The translations under genes were made by a program, and so were the position numbers. The notes under the pieces were generated by a model. The model saw only the letters and a program-made list of their open reading frames with translations. It did no database searches and had not been told where the DNA came from. From Streptomyces sp. NBC_00285 (GTDB taxonomy: Bacteria; Actinomycetota; Actinomycetes; Streptomycetales; Streptomycetaceae): a DNA stretch of 64,000 nt. The stretch spans positions 4,216,001-4,280,000 of the forward strand of contig NZ_CP108055.1 of the NCBI RefSeq assembly GCF_036174265.1, given 5' to 3'. Of this stretch, positions 50,893-59,065 are shown piece after piece (the stretch's first letter is position 1; each line of letters opens with the position of its first letter).

Positions 50893-51894
50893 GTGACTCT
50901 CTTCGAGCACTTCGGTCCGGCACCAGGTGTCTTTGACGATCCGGAACTGATGCTCGTACGCCAGCACTTGCTCTCGCTCGACCCGGAGGGTGTGCGCTTC
51001 GCACGTGTCCTGCGAGACACCATCGACCAGCTTCTGGATGGGGAGCACACAGGCAGGTTCGACTGGAACGACCTGCACAAGACCGAGAAGACCCATGCGG
51101 GGACCCTCACCGAGATCAATCTTCTGCGTGAGTTTGGATTCGCCAGTGGCGATGACCTGGACTACCTGATCGAGGGGATCGAGGTCGACTGCAAATTCTC
51201 CCAGAAGCAGTACGGCTGGATGATCCCGCCGGAGGCACTTGATGAGATCTGCCTCGTCGTCTGGGCAGACGACCACAAGGGGCTGTGGAGTGCGGGACTA
51301 CTACGCGCCGACCGCGCTCGGCTCACGATCAGCGGGAACGTGACGAAGAAGGGCAACCGGGACGGCAAGTTCCGGCTCACGAAGGACCACCGTTCCCTCG
51401 TGTGCTGGCTCTGGCCCGAGGCACCTCTGGAGGAAAACCTTCTGCTTCACATCGACAAGCAGACTCAGGCAGCCATCCTCAACGCTGGGGCAGGATCAAA
51501 GCGCAGCCCTGGGCAGGCGAAGGTCAATGAGTTGTTCCGCAAGGCACAAGGACGCCGGATCAACCGCACAGTGATCCGCACCCTAGCTCGGCAGAAGGAC
51601 TACATGAAGCGTGTGCGGTACAACGGAGGTGCGCGTGAAAAACTCCGCAATGAGGGCATCCTCATCTGCGGCGACTATCCGAATCACCAAGCCGTCGCGG
51701 CGCAGCTGGGCCTTCCAGTTCCTCAAGAGGGCGAGAACGTCAGCATCCGCATTGTAGAAGCCAAGCCACATCACGAAGGACAGCCTCGCGTGTTGCTTGA
51801 GGGCCGCCACTGGGTCAAAGCCACTCCCGATGACCCAGAAGAACGAGCCCCCCTGCTGCCAGAGACAAAGAAGAAGCCGGGAACGGACGACTGA
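50893..51894 (+). CDS. NaeI-family type IIE restriction endonuclease
   Basis: A 333-residue orthologue of NaeI (317 residues). The order of motifs matches closely: DTIDQLLDGEHTGRFDWNDL, LHKTEKTHAGTL, EINLLREFGF, the active-site IEVDCKFSQKQ, then WMIPPEALDEICLVVWADD. The C-terminal effector/topoisomerase-like domain has GQAKVNELFRKAQGRRINR, KDYMKRVRYNGGAREKL and LGLPVPQEG. NaeI cuts GCCGGC and needs a second bound site; the same target is likely here but unproven. GTG 50893 with AGGAG upstream is preferred over earlier in-frame ATGs, which lack a ribosome site. The Vsr gene follows at once. Confidence 0.9.
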   Translation: MTLFEHFGPAPGVFDDPELMLVRQHLLSLDPEGVRFARVLRDTIDQLLDGEHTGRFDWNDLHKTEKTHAGTLTEINLLREFGFASGDDLDYLIEGIEVDCKFSQKQYGWMIPPEALDEICLVVWADDHKGLWSAGLLRADRARLTISGNVTKKGNRDGKFRLTKDHRSLVCWLWPEAPLEENLLLHIDKQTQAAILNAGAGSKRSPGQAKVNELFRKAQGRRINRTVIRTLARQKDYMKRVRYNGGAREKLRNEGILICGDYPNHQAVAAQLGLPVPQEGENVSIRIVEAKPHHEGQPRVLLEGRHWVKATPDDPEERAPLLPETKKKPGTDD

Positions 51895-51915
51895 ACGCTA
51901 TAGCGGAAAAACAAG

Positions 51916-52392
51916 ATGCAAGGACCTACGAACGAAGCGATTGGCGAGCCGTGGATTCCGCCTGAAGGATCCTGGGCATCGTCTGCTGCCCGACGTCGCA
52001 ATATGCAAGCCATCCGCAGTCGTGACACGAAGCCGGAGCGCTTGGTAAGAAGTCTGCTTCACGCTCAGGGGTTGCGGTACCGAGTGGCTGCCAAGCCACT
52101 ACCGGACCTTCGGCGGACGGCTGACATCGTCTTTCGCCCTGCGAAGGTCGCCGTGTTCATCGACGGCTGCTACTGGCACGGCTGCCCCGACCACTACGTG
52201 CCGCCCAAGACCAACTCTGGCTACTGGTCAGACAAGGTCGCCCGGAACATGGCTCGTGACCGGGACACAGACGAGCAGCTCCGAGCCGCCGGCTGGACCG
52301 TGCTCCGGTTCTGGGAACACGATCCTGCCGACGATTGTGCCGTGAAAATCGCAGCAACCGTCAGTCGTCTGAGGAAACCCAGGAACGGGTGA
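51916..52392 (+). CDS. vsr: Very short patch repair (Vsr) endonuclease
   Basis: A 158-residue Vsr mismatch endonuclease. Family blocks are NMQAIRSRDTKPERLVRSLL, the active-site region PDLRRTADIVFRPAKVAVFI, DGCYWHGCPDHYVPPKTNSG and the closing GWTVLRFWEHDP; the catalytic Asp, the zinc-binding Cys/His set and the His of YWHGC are present. It nicks beside T:G mismatches made by deamination of 5-methylcytosine and protects sites modified by the neighbouring methyltransferase. It is 21 bp downstream of the NaeI-like gene and converges on the methyltransferase, nine bases apart. Confidence 0.92.
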   Translation: MQGPTNEAIGEPWIPPEGSWASSAARRRNMQAIRSRDTKPERLVRSLLHAQGLRYRVAAKPLPDLRRTADIVFRPAKVAVFIDGCYWHGCPDHYVPPKTNSGYWSDKVARNMARDRDTDEQLRAAGWTVLRFWEHDPADDCAVKIAATVSRLRKPRNG

Positions 52393-52401
52393 TACTCCGC
52401 C

Positions 52402-53457
52402 TCAGTTCTTCTTCGCTTTGGCAGCAGCCTCGAACGCAGCGTAGATCTGGTCACCGACGGCCTGTGCCACAGGCGGCGGGAAGGCATTGCCAACCTGCCG
52501 GTATGCCGCGGTCTTGCGTCCGGAGAACTTCCAGTCCTTGGGGAAGCCCTGGATCAACGCCGCCTGGGTCACTGTGAGCTTGGGACCCGCCGCAGCGAAG
52601 AGATCACGGTCTACGTCCTTCATCTCATCCGGCTCATTGGCAACTCCCATCCCGCACACGCCCAGTTCCGCCCAGGCCCGTTTGGCACGCGTGGGACCAA
52701 GGTCGGCACCGCCATGCTTCTTCGAACCGCCTACAACCGTAGGCGCCACACCCTCCAGTGCCTTCTCGTACCAGTTCTTGAACGCCGTTTCAGCCCTGGG
52801 ATCGTTCGAGACAGCGTCGTACCGCTCCCTCATGGAGTCTTCGAGAGCCTCACCCACAGTGACCAACTTGGCCTCAGCGGGCTTGTGGTGCTCGAAGTAG
52901 CGGGCGTACTCCGGCTTCATCGCGACGAGGATCGCCCGCGGCCGGAGCTGCGGGACACCGTAATTCTTGGCTTCCAGGACGTCCCAGTAGCACTTCTCGT
53001 AGCCCATCGACTTGAGACGCTTGATGATGTCCTGGCGGTACTCGGCGAACTTTGGATCAAGCAGGCCACGCACGTTCTCGATCATCACAGCCTTGGGCTC
53101 AAGGTGATCCACGAGCTCCAGCATCCTCGGGAAGAGGTCTCGCTCGTCGTCACGACCGAGTTGCTTACCTGCTGCCGAGAAAGGGGGGCACGGCACTCCA
53201 CCTGCCAGGAGATCCAACACTCCGGGCTCTAGACCCAGGGCGTCCGGATCGAACTCGCGCAGGTCAGCCTCAATGACTCTGCACGCCTCCCACTCCGGAT
53301 TGCTCTCAGTGTTGGCCGTGAGGGTCTCGCAGGCGTATTTGTCGATCTCAATGAGCGCCACATGCTTGAAGCCTGCGTTGTGCAGCCCAACAGCCTGCCC
53401 CCCAGCCCCAGCGCAGATCTCCACTGAGGTGTACTTGCGGTCCTTCGTGCGGGTCAT
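52402..53457 (-). CDS. DNA (cytosine-5) methyltransferase of the restriction island
   Basis: A 351-residue m5C methyltransferase. Motif I is EICAGAGGQAVGLHNAGF, the catalytic Cys90 is in GGVPCPPFSAAG (motif IV, with Pro instead of Gln after PC), motif VI VMIENVRG, motif VIII QLRPRAILVAM, then a target-recognition region and motifs IX-X ending RQVGNAFPPPVAQAVG. It should protect host sites from the adjacent NaeI-like enzymes. It is convergent with vsr and divergent from the HNH gene, so host modification has its own promoter, as expected for a movable restriction-modification system. Confidence 0.93.
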   Translation of the reverse strand: MTRTKDRKYTSVEICAGAGGQAVGLHNAGFKHVALIEIDKYACETLTANTESNPEWEACRVIEADLREFDPDALGLEPGVLDLLAGGVPCPPFSAAGKQLGRDDERDLFPRMLELVDHLEPKAVMIENVRGLLDPKFAEYRQDIIKRLKSMGYEKCYWDVLEAKNYGVPQLRPRAILVAMKPEYARYFEHHKPAEAKLVTVGEALEDSMRERYDAVSNDPRAETAFKNWYEKALEGVAPTVVGGSKKHGGADLGPTRAKRAWAELGVCGMGVANEPDEMKDVDRDLFAAAGPKLTVTQAALIQGFPKDWKFSGRKTAAYRQVGNAFPPPVAQAVGDQIYAAFEAAAKAKKN

Positions 53458-53618
53458 GCCCCCTCCTTACGGTCGTACAGCGGCGGACACATCTTGCAAT
53501 CCACCATCACTGAGGGTGACAGACCCCACTGACAACGAGACCGCACCAAGTGTGCCGGACGCCCCGCGGATTGTTGAACGCACCCTCCGTAGCGCCGAAC
53601 ACTCATACGATATTGCAC

Positions 53619-54353
53619 ATGCGGATACCTGCCTGGGCTGAGGATGAACTCGTACTGGCCGGAGCCCTCGTCGTGAAGAACGGCTGGCGAGAGCTGCGGA
53701 CCAATGACCGGGCGGTCCAGGAGCTGTCGGAGCTGATTCGCTCGCTTCCGATCCACACGCCGGAGGAGCGCGCCCTTCCCGGCTTCCGCTCTCCTGACAG
53801 CGTGAGCCGCAAGACCACGGACTTCATGACGAACCACAGGCTGTACTCGGGCAAGGCCACCCGCTGCGGCAAGCCCACGCTCCTCATGATCGAGGCGTTC
53901 ACGGATCACAAGGCCGAGATGCTCCAGGCAGCCCAGGCCCTTGAGGAAGGCATCGCCTCGGGCGAGCTGCACCGCATTCCCCCGCAGATGGACGAGATCG
54001 ACGAAAGCGGTGCCACCGCGATCGAGGGACGCCTCCTCGTCCGCCGAGCCCTTGCCCGTGAGCGGGATCCGAAGCTCCGCTCGCGGAAGATCGAACAAGT
54101 GCGGCGCAGTGGGCGTCCGCTCCAGTGCGAGGTCTGCGACTTCGACTTCGCCAGCACCTACGGGGATCTGGGCGAGGGCTACATCGAAGTGCATCACGTC
54201 ACTCCCCTTTACGTCTCCGGGATCCGCGAGACCAGGCTCAACGACCTCGCATGCGTATGCGCCAACTGCCACCGCATGTGCCACAGGAGCCGTCCTGGAG
54301 AATCCTGGCGCACCCCGGCCGCCCTTCGTGAGCGGATCCGGAAGCCTGCTTAG
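53619..54353 (+). CDS. HNH endonuclease, McrA-like
   Basis: A 244-residue nuclease. The N-terminal domain (IPAWAEDELVLAGALVVKNG, FRSPDSVSRKTTDFMTNH) is the type found in actinobacterial HNH proteins related to 5-methylcytosine-directed McrA. The C-terminal HNH fold has CEVCDFDFAS, YIEVHHVTPL and CVCANCHRMCHR, giving the zinc cysteines and the ββα-metal His pair. ATG 53619 follows TACGAT by seven bases, so the transcript is probably leaderless. Being beside a C5 methyltransferase, it might be a type IV companion or an extra restriction component with its own specificity. Confidence 0.87.
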   Translation: MRIPAWAEDELVLAGALVVKNGWRELRTNDRAVQELSELIRSLPIHTPEERALPGFRSPDSVSRKTTDFMTNHRLYSGKATRCGKPTLLMIEAFTDHKAEMLQAAQALEEGIASGELHRIPPQMDEIDESGATAIEGRLLVRRALARERDPKLRSRKIEQVRRSGRPLQCEVCDFDFASTYGDLGEGYIEVHHVTPLYVSGIRETRLNDLACVCANCHRMCHRSRPGESWRTPAALRERIRKPA

Positions 54354-54364
54354 GCCGCGCCCCA

Positions 54365-54997
54365 CTAGGCCGCTTCCACTTCGGCTTCGTAGTGCATCTG
54401 CGCCTGGTCGAGGATGTCGTCCGGATCATGGCCGCGGGCGGCAGTCCAGTGGAGCAGGTCTGCGATCAGCTCCACCGCCGTCTCCTCCAGGCCCGCATCC
54501 CGTCCTCTTCCAGGCAAGGCAAATCCGTCACCGGTCTGGTCGTACCTCTCAAGTGCCTCCACAGCCCGCTCGATGCGCTGGCAGGCACGTCCCGCGCCGG
54601 CCGGGATCTCGCACCAGACCGCCTTACCTGTCGCGGTCAGTACCGTCCCCCAGTCGACCGCCAGCGTCGCGAGCAGGTGCAGTCCACGTCCGCACTCCTC
54701 GTCGCATGCCGCCGACTTGAGTGACGGTGCCGCTCGGCTCTTGTCGTGGACTTCGAGGCGTAGCCGCTCACCCCGCCACTCAAGGATCAGAGTCGCCGCC
54801 GCCCCTTCGCCGACGTGTTTGACGACATTCGTCGCCAGTTCCGTGACAAGCAGCTCGGCCTCATCAGTAGCGGCGGGCATGCCCCACCGGCTCAGCTGCT
54901 TGGCAGCAGCTCTCCTCAACAAGCGCACTTCTCCTGCCGCCGCCTCGAACGGCAGGACAGAGCGCAGTCGGGGTTCGGTGACTTCGCAGCCAGACAT
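54365..54997 (-). CDS. RsbW-like ATP-binding regulatory protein with C-terminal extension
   Basis: A 210-residue protein. Residues 1-135 form an anti-sigma-type HATPase domain: ELLVTELATNVVKHVGEG is the N box with Glu and Asn, RLRLEVHDKS the G1 region and CGRGLHLLATLAVDWG the G2 region. The C-terminal 70 residues (RIERAVEALERYDQTGDGF, ADLLHWTAARGHDPDDILDQ) are an added helical domain. Such proteins accompany WhiJ/Scr1-type regulators in Streptomyces. GGAGGAG lies before ATG 54997. It is divergent from the XRE-DUF5753 gene across 220 bp, and its end almost meets the convergent HNH gene. Confidence 0.85.
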   Translation of the reverse strand: MSGCEVTEPRLRSVLPFEAAAGEVRLLRRAAAKQLSRWGMPAATDEAELLVTELATNVVKHVGEGAAATLILEWRGERLRLEVHDKSRAAPSLKSAACDEECGRGLHLLATLAVDWGTVLTATGKAVWCEIPAGAGRACQRIERAVEALERYDQTGDGFALPGRGRDAGLEETAVELIADLLHWTAARGHDPDDILDQAQMHYEAEVEAA

Positions 54998-55217
54998 GGC
55001 CACTCCTCCCTCCCTGGCCACGCACATACTGAAGCTCACCGTGCTCATACGGCTGCAATGCGTAGCGACCTGTGAGTGAGCATGGCACAGAGAAGTCTCA
55101 CCATGTAACTTCTCACAAGAATCCATCGAGTGAATCTGATGGTGAGTCCAGGTACTCGCTGCCTAGCCTGATAGCGATCTCCGGGCTTGTCTGCCCGGCA
55201 CGTGGCGAAGGAGTCGA

Positions 55218-56063
55218 ATGCCCGAACGAACCACCACCCGCCGCCGCCAACTAGGCGCGATGATGCGCAAGTTGCGCGCCCGGAAGGGTCTGACCCTTGA
55301 GGAAGCCGGCGGGCTCGTCGGTGTGTCCAAGGCGACGGTCAGCCGGTACGAGACGCAGGCCGGGCCAGTCAAGTGGATCGTCGTCGACGCCCTGTGCCGG
55401 GAGTACGAAGCAACGGAGGCTGAGCGCAAGGCCGTTGTGGGACTGGCGAAGGATGCCAAGCAGCAAGGCTGGTGGAGTTCCTTCGCCGACTCCATTCCGG
55501 AGAGCATGAACCTGCTGCTGACGCTCGAAGACGAGGCCGTGCGCGAGAGCCACTTCTCCTGTGTCTACGTCCCTGGTCTCCTCCAGACGTGCGCCTACAG
55601 CACAGCCCTGCAGAAGGCCAACGAAGTGCCTCTGGAACCAGCGGAAATCGAGCGGCTCGTCGACATTCGCATGAAACGGCAGGAGATCCTGACCCGGCCG
55701 AAGCCGCTGCACCTGTGGGCGATCCTCGATGAGTCGGTGATCCGCCGCGTAGTTGGATCACCGCAGATCATGAAGGAGCAGCTCGACCGACTGCTCGATG
55801 CGAACGAGTCACCCCACATGACTCTTCAAGTACTGCCCTTTTCCAAGGGAGCCCACGCGGCTGCTCTGGGCAGCTTCGTCATCATCGGTGGCACAGAACC
55901 CGCCCTGGACGTGGTCTACGTCGACTTCCACACCGGCTCCCTCTTCCTGGAGAAAGACGAGGAACTGGAGCGCTACAGACTTGCGTTCGAGTACCTCCGG
56001 GCACAAGCGTTGGACATGGAGGCCTCCTCCGCCATGATCCATCGCGCCCGCAAGGAGCTGTGA
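55218..56063 (+). CDS. XRE-family regulator with DUF5753 domain (Scr1/WhiJ type)
   Basis: A 281-residue regulator. The N-terminal helix-turn-helix (MMRKLRARKGLTLEEAGGLV, SKATVSRYETQAGP) is followed by the DUF5753 effector domain with VYVPGLLQTCAYSTAL, DESVIRRVVGSPQIMKEQL and LQVLPFSKGAHAA. These proteins pair with small DUF397 proteins, acting as antitoxin-like or developmental regulators such as Scr1 and WhiJ. AAGGAG lies before ATG 55218. The stop directly abuts the DUF397 start. It is the regulatory core of the 54.4-56.9 kb set. Confidence 0.92.
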   Translation: MPERTTTRRRQLGAMMRKLRARKGLTLEEAGGLVGVSKATVSRYETQAGPVKWIVVDALCREYEATEAERKAVVGLAKDAKQQGWWSSFADSIPESMNLLLTLEDEAVRESHFSCVYVPGLLQTCAYSTALQKANEVPLEPAEIERLVDIRMKRQEILTRPKPLHLWAILDESVIRRVVGSPQIMKEQLDRLLDANESPHMTLQVLPFSKGAHAAALGSFVIIGGTEPALDVVYVDFHTGSLFLEKDEELERYRLAFEYLRAQALDMEASSAMIHRARKEL

Positions 56064-56258
56064 ATGTCGGTTGGCTATCGGTCCGTCGCCGAGCCCGTCT
56101 GGTTCAAGTCGTCGTACAGCGGCGGCAACACAACCGAGTGTGTCGAGGCCGCCTTCATAGCCACGGGCGTTCTGCTGCGAGACTCCAAGCACGCGGAAGG
56201 CCCTCATGTCACAGTGTCAGCCGCGGCATGGCGAGAGTTCTTGGCCGTCACCTGCTGA
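56064..56258 (+). CDS. DUF397 small protein
   Basis: A 64-residue DUF397 protein of the BldB/Scr2 kind. The family pattern WFKSSYSGGNTTECVEAAF is followed by VLLRDSKHAEGPHVTVSAAA and WREFL. It begins at the base after the stop of the XRE regulator, so the two are co-translated. In known pairs the DUF397 protein modulates or is held in check by the HTH partner. No separate promoter is visible. Confidence 0.92.
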   Translation: MSVGYRSVAEPVWFKSSYSGGNTTECVEAAFIATGVLLRDSKHAEGPHVTVSAAAWREFLAVTC

Positions 56259-56440
56259 CAACATCGGCCCCACTTCCGAACTGCGATGCCAATGACTGCC
56301 CGAACGTTTGCCGCACGACGACCGGCCGCATCACGGTTCAGGGGAATGTGCCGGGCACCGTCCAATCGCCGGAAGGCGAGGACTTGGTGGAGCTCCCGGA
56401 CTCGGTACTCAAGGAGGCCATACATGCTCTTGGGCGGTGA
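56228..56440 (+). CDS. Second small protein after DUF397 (start uncertain)
   Basis: A frame ending at 56440 encodes CDANDCPNVCRTTTGRITVQ, then GEDLVELPDSVLKEAIHAL. This is the pattern of short Streptomyces proteins (C-x-x-C-P-x-V-x-R-T-x-x-G, V-Q-G, E-x-V-E-I-P) that often precede DUF6879 genes. The first in-frame ATG is at 56228, inside the DUF397 gene, giving 70 residues. It has no ribosome site, so translation may be coupled or begin at a CTG near 56252. The 3' end overlaps the next start by 17 bases. Confidence 0.5.
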   Translation: MARVLGRHLLTTSAPLPNCDANDCPNVCRTTTGRITVQGNVPGTVQSPEGEDLVELPDSVLKEAIHALGR

Positions 56441-56945
56441 CGAGTGGCGTAGGACGTTCGACGCGTATGAACGTGACGCGTGGCGGTTCGAGGCCCAGCC
56501 CACCTACACAATGCCCAAGGAAGCAGACAACGTCGCCCGCTTCCTTCACGGTGAGCCGAAGCCGGCCGACCACAATGCGCGTTGGCATGAGCGGGTGCAC
56601 GCGTACGTGACTTCAGGACGCACCATCGGGCGCGTACGGGTTGTGCGGCAGCCGTTGACGGACTACCAGCGGTATCAGTTCGCATGGGGAATTCCCGGCA
56701 ATATTGCGGCCGGAGAGGACATCCGCATCCTGGATGCCACGCAGCGGGACTACGGCCTTCCCCTGTCGGAAATCGACTGGTGGAGGTTCGACGATACGCA
56801 CGTAGTGCATCTGAACTTCCGACCGGACGGGACTCAGATCAGCCGTGAGATGTTCGCCGGTGACACCTCCCCCTACTTGGAGTGGAAGCGCATTGCGCTG
56901 GCTCACTCGTTGCCGTTCTCCAAGTACGTGAACGAACTCGGGTGA
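56424..56945 (+). CDS. DUF6879 family protein
   Basis: A 173-residue soluble protein. The family signature is W..R+HAYVTSGRTIGRVRVVR, seen here as GRTIGRVRVVRQPLTDYQRY, followed by GEDIRILDATQRDYGLPL and VVHLNFRPDGTQI. DUF6879 proteins occur next to DUF397/XRE modules; their activity is unknown. AAGGAGG lies before ATG 56424. It is the last gene of the rightward regulatory operon and converges on the leftward set, which has its own DUF6879 paralogue at 58532-59065. Confidence 0.83.
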   Translation: MLLGGDEWRRTFDAYERDAWRFEAQPTYTMPKEADNVARFLHGEPKPADHNARWHERVHAYVTSGRTIGRVRVVRQPLTDYQRYQFAWGIPGNIAAGEDIRILDATQRDYGLPLSEIDWWRFDDTHVVHLNFRPDGTQISREMFAGDTSPYLEWKRIALAHSLPFSKYVNELG

Positions 56946-56991
56946 CCTTCGGCGGCGGTCGGCTCCACAGCCGGGTCGCGGTAGCCAACCG

Positions 56992-57597
56992 TCAACCGTT
57001 CCTCCAGAAGACCAAGGCCCTGTTGATCAGATCCTTGGCCGGGTCCCCGAAACACGCGGCCTCGCTGAGAGCAGCAAGCGCCTTGTCGTGAAGGGCGAGT
57101 TCGGTCGGGTCGGTGATGTCCACGCCGGTCGACACGAGTTCGTAGTGGGCTCGGCCGTTGTCGTACATGTTGAAGCCGGGCATGGGGACCACAGGCATCT
57201 CGACGGTGCTGGGGAGAATACCGAGGGTCAGGGACGGGAGGTCGATGTCGCGAAGGAGGCGCTCCATCTGCCCGCGCATCACGGTCGGCCCTCCGATGTT
57301 CGTGTAGAGGGCCTGCTCTCCCAGGACCACGTCGTAGTGGTGTTCGCCGTCGTACAGGACCTGTTGGCGCTCCATCCGCTTGGCCACGCCCGCGGGCACG
57401 TCGTCCGGGACTTCGAGGAAGTCGACGACCCGGCGGAGGATCGCGGTGGCGTAGGCCTCGGTCTGGAGCGTGCCCCAGATCATGGAGGGGACGTACGCCT
57501 TACCGTGCCGCGTCTGCTGGTACCAGCGGACCACCTCGTCCTGGATGTCTTCTGTTCCGGTGGACAGACGCTGTTGCCACGGCACCGAGCTGGTCAC
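56992..57597 (-). CDS. DUF5753-only protein (no helix-turn-helix)
   Basis: A 201-residue protein consisting of the DUF5753 effector domain alone: YVPSMIWGTLQTEAYATAIL, EQALYTNIGGPTVMRGQMER and LGILPSTVEMPVVPMPGFNM. The XRE DNA-binding domain that normally precedes it is absent. GAGGGGAG lies before the GTG start at 57597, so this is a real short gene and not a cut one. It could compete with, or bind the same ligand or DUF397-like partner as, the full-length regulator encoded just upstream. Together with its neighbours it forms a leftward four-gene set. Confidence 0.78.
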   Translation of the reverse strand: MTSSVPWQQRLSTGTEDIQDEVVRWYQQTRHGKAYVPSMIWGTLQTEAYATAILRRVVDFLEVPDDVPAGVAKRMERQQVLYDGEHHYDVVLGEQALYTNIGGPTVMRGQMERLLRDIDLPSLTLGILPSTVEMPVVPMPGFNMYDNGRAHYELVSTGVDITDPTELALHDKALAALSEAACFGDPAKDLINRALVFWRNG

Positions 57598-57656
57598 AGA
57601 GGGCTCCCCTCGGTTGCTGACGGTGAATTCTCTTGGTCATACCCACTTCGCCGGCA

Positions 57657-58508
57657 TCAGTGCAACGCCTCGATGGCCCTGAGGATCAGAGCTCGTGCCT
57701 CGGCACCGTAGACGGCCATGCGCCGCAGCCGTTCGAAAGCCTTGATGTACAAGGCGATCTCGGAAGGCTGAGTGATGTTCACCTCCGCGGAGATCAACTC
57801 GACGGACACAAGGGTGTCGTCGTGTACGTCGAACGTCTCCTGGGGCCACAGCGTCCGCTCTGGGGTCGCCATCGGGATGATGCCGAAGGAGATCGCGGGG
57901 AGTGCGCCGGCGGTGAGGAGGTAGCCCAACTGGGCAGCCATGGCCTCTGAGTTTCCGAGCTGGTAGTAGAGGACAGCCTCCTCGACAACCATCGAGAAGC
58001 GACGACCTGGTTCATGGATGATCTGCGAGCGCTGCATACGTGCCGCCGCGGCCTCGGCCGCATCGTCGGGAACGTCGAGAAGGCGGGCGTTGGTACTCAG
58101 TAGCGCTCGCGCGTACCCCTCGGTCTGTAGCAGTCCGGGCACCAGCACCGGAGAGTAGACGCGCAGCAACTCCGTCGACCGGTACAGCTCTACATAGCTG
58201 TCTTGCAGCTTCTTCAGCCCTGTCCGCACACGCTGTCGCCACTCGCGGTAGAGGGATTCCGCGTGTTGAGAGGCTGCGATCAGATCGGGGACCTGCTCGG
58301 CGGTGCCAGTCGCGCTGCACCACAGACGGATGTCCGTGGGCGATGGCGGAGTTCGGGCGTTTTCGATACGAGAGGTCTTGGCGTGGTGCCATCCGCATTG
58401 CGAGGCCAGCTCAGTGACCGTCAGGCCGGCGTTTCTCCTCAGGTCGCGCAGTTGCCGGGCCACTCTCTCTCGTGCGGCCTGGGCTGAGGAAGACGGGGAT
58501 ATGGGCAT
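57657..58508 (-). CDS. XRE-family regulator with DUF5753 domain (second copy type)
   Basis: A 283-residue Scr1-type regulator. The HTH domain (RVARQLRDLRRNAGLTVTEL, CGWHHAKTSRIENARTPPSP) has the GWHxSKxSRIE form of the Scr1 subgroup. The DUF5753 domain contains YSPVLVPGLLQTEGYARALL, EEAVLYYQLGNSEAMAAQL and TLWPQETFDVHDD. It lies 23 bp after the DUF6879 gene and ahead of the DUF5753-only gene. Since this set diverges from the graspetide operon, it is a candidate regulator of that operon. The Shine-Dalgarno site is weak. Confidence 0.88.
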   Translation of the reverse strand: MPISPSSSAQAARERVARQLRDLRRNAGLTVTELASQCGWHHAKTSRIENARTPPSPTDIRLWCSATGTAEQVPDLIAASQHAESLYREWRQRVRTGLKKLQDSYVELYRSTELLRVYSPVLVPGLLQTEGYARALLSTNARLLDVPDDAAEAAAARMQRSQIIHEPGRRFSMVVEEAVLYYQLGNSEAMAAQLGYLLTAGALPAISFGIIPMATPERTLWPQETFDVHDDTLVSVELISAEVNITQPSEIALYIKAFERLRRMAVYGAEARALILRAIEALH

Positions 58509-58531
58509 GAGCCGACCAATGATGCTTTCCG

Positions 58532-59065
58532 TCAGTGGATCGCGTACTCGCTGTGTGGGACGCCGCGTTCCCAGATCGCCTCGAACGCATCCGAGCACTG
58601 CTTGACGAGTTCGGGTTCGCTGCGCATCTCCATAGGAGGGTCGGCCCAGTCTCCCGCTCCGCTGAAATGGTTGAAGAGGACCTGCGTCCCATCGAAGATC
58701 CACAGATCAGCGCCCGGCAGCAGCAGGTCCACTGCTCGTCGGCGGGGCAGCCACCGCACCTGTTCTCCGGCGGCGACGTTGACGACGGCTCCCGCGTGCT
58801 CGTAGCGGATGTAGTCGGTGACCGGTTCGGAAACGATGCGTGCTCGCCGTACGGCGACCCCGCGGGCGACCGCTCGGGAGATCATGTCGACCCAGGGTGC
58901 CCAGTACTCCGAGGCGGGATCGGAGTCCCGCGAACCCGTACGCAGCCAGGTCTCGAAGTCGCCGACCTCATCGCCGACGGAGTACTGGTCCCGCATTTCG
59001 AGGTGTACGGCCGAGTGCTGTGCCGTTTCCATGAGCTCGTCAAAGCTGGGTACGTTCTGCGGCAT
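58532..59065 (-). CDS. DUF6879 family protein (second copy)
   Basis: A 177-residue paralogue of 56424-56945. The family segments are AVARGVAVRRARIVSEPVTD, YIRYEHAGAVVNVAAGEQVR and LWIFDGTQVLFNHFSG. GGGAGG precedes ATG 59065. It overlaps the upstream 85-residue gene by 26 bases and is followed by the XRE-DUF5753 gene, so the three are one transcript. No function is known; its constant pairing with Scr1-type regulators suggests that it works with them. Confidence 0.83.
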   Translation of the reverse strand: MPQNVPSFDELMETAQHSAVHLEMRDQYSVGDEVGDFETWLRTGSRDSDPASEYWAPWVDMISRAVARGVAVRRARIVSEPVTDYIRYEHAGAVVNVAAGEQVRWLPRRRAVDLLLPGADLWIFDGTQVLFNHFSGAGDWADPPMEMRSEPELVKQCSDAFEAIWERGVPHSEYAIH

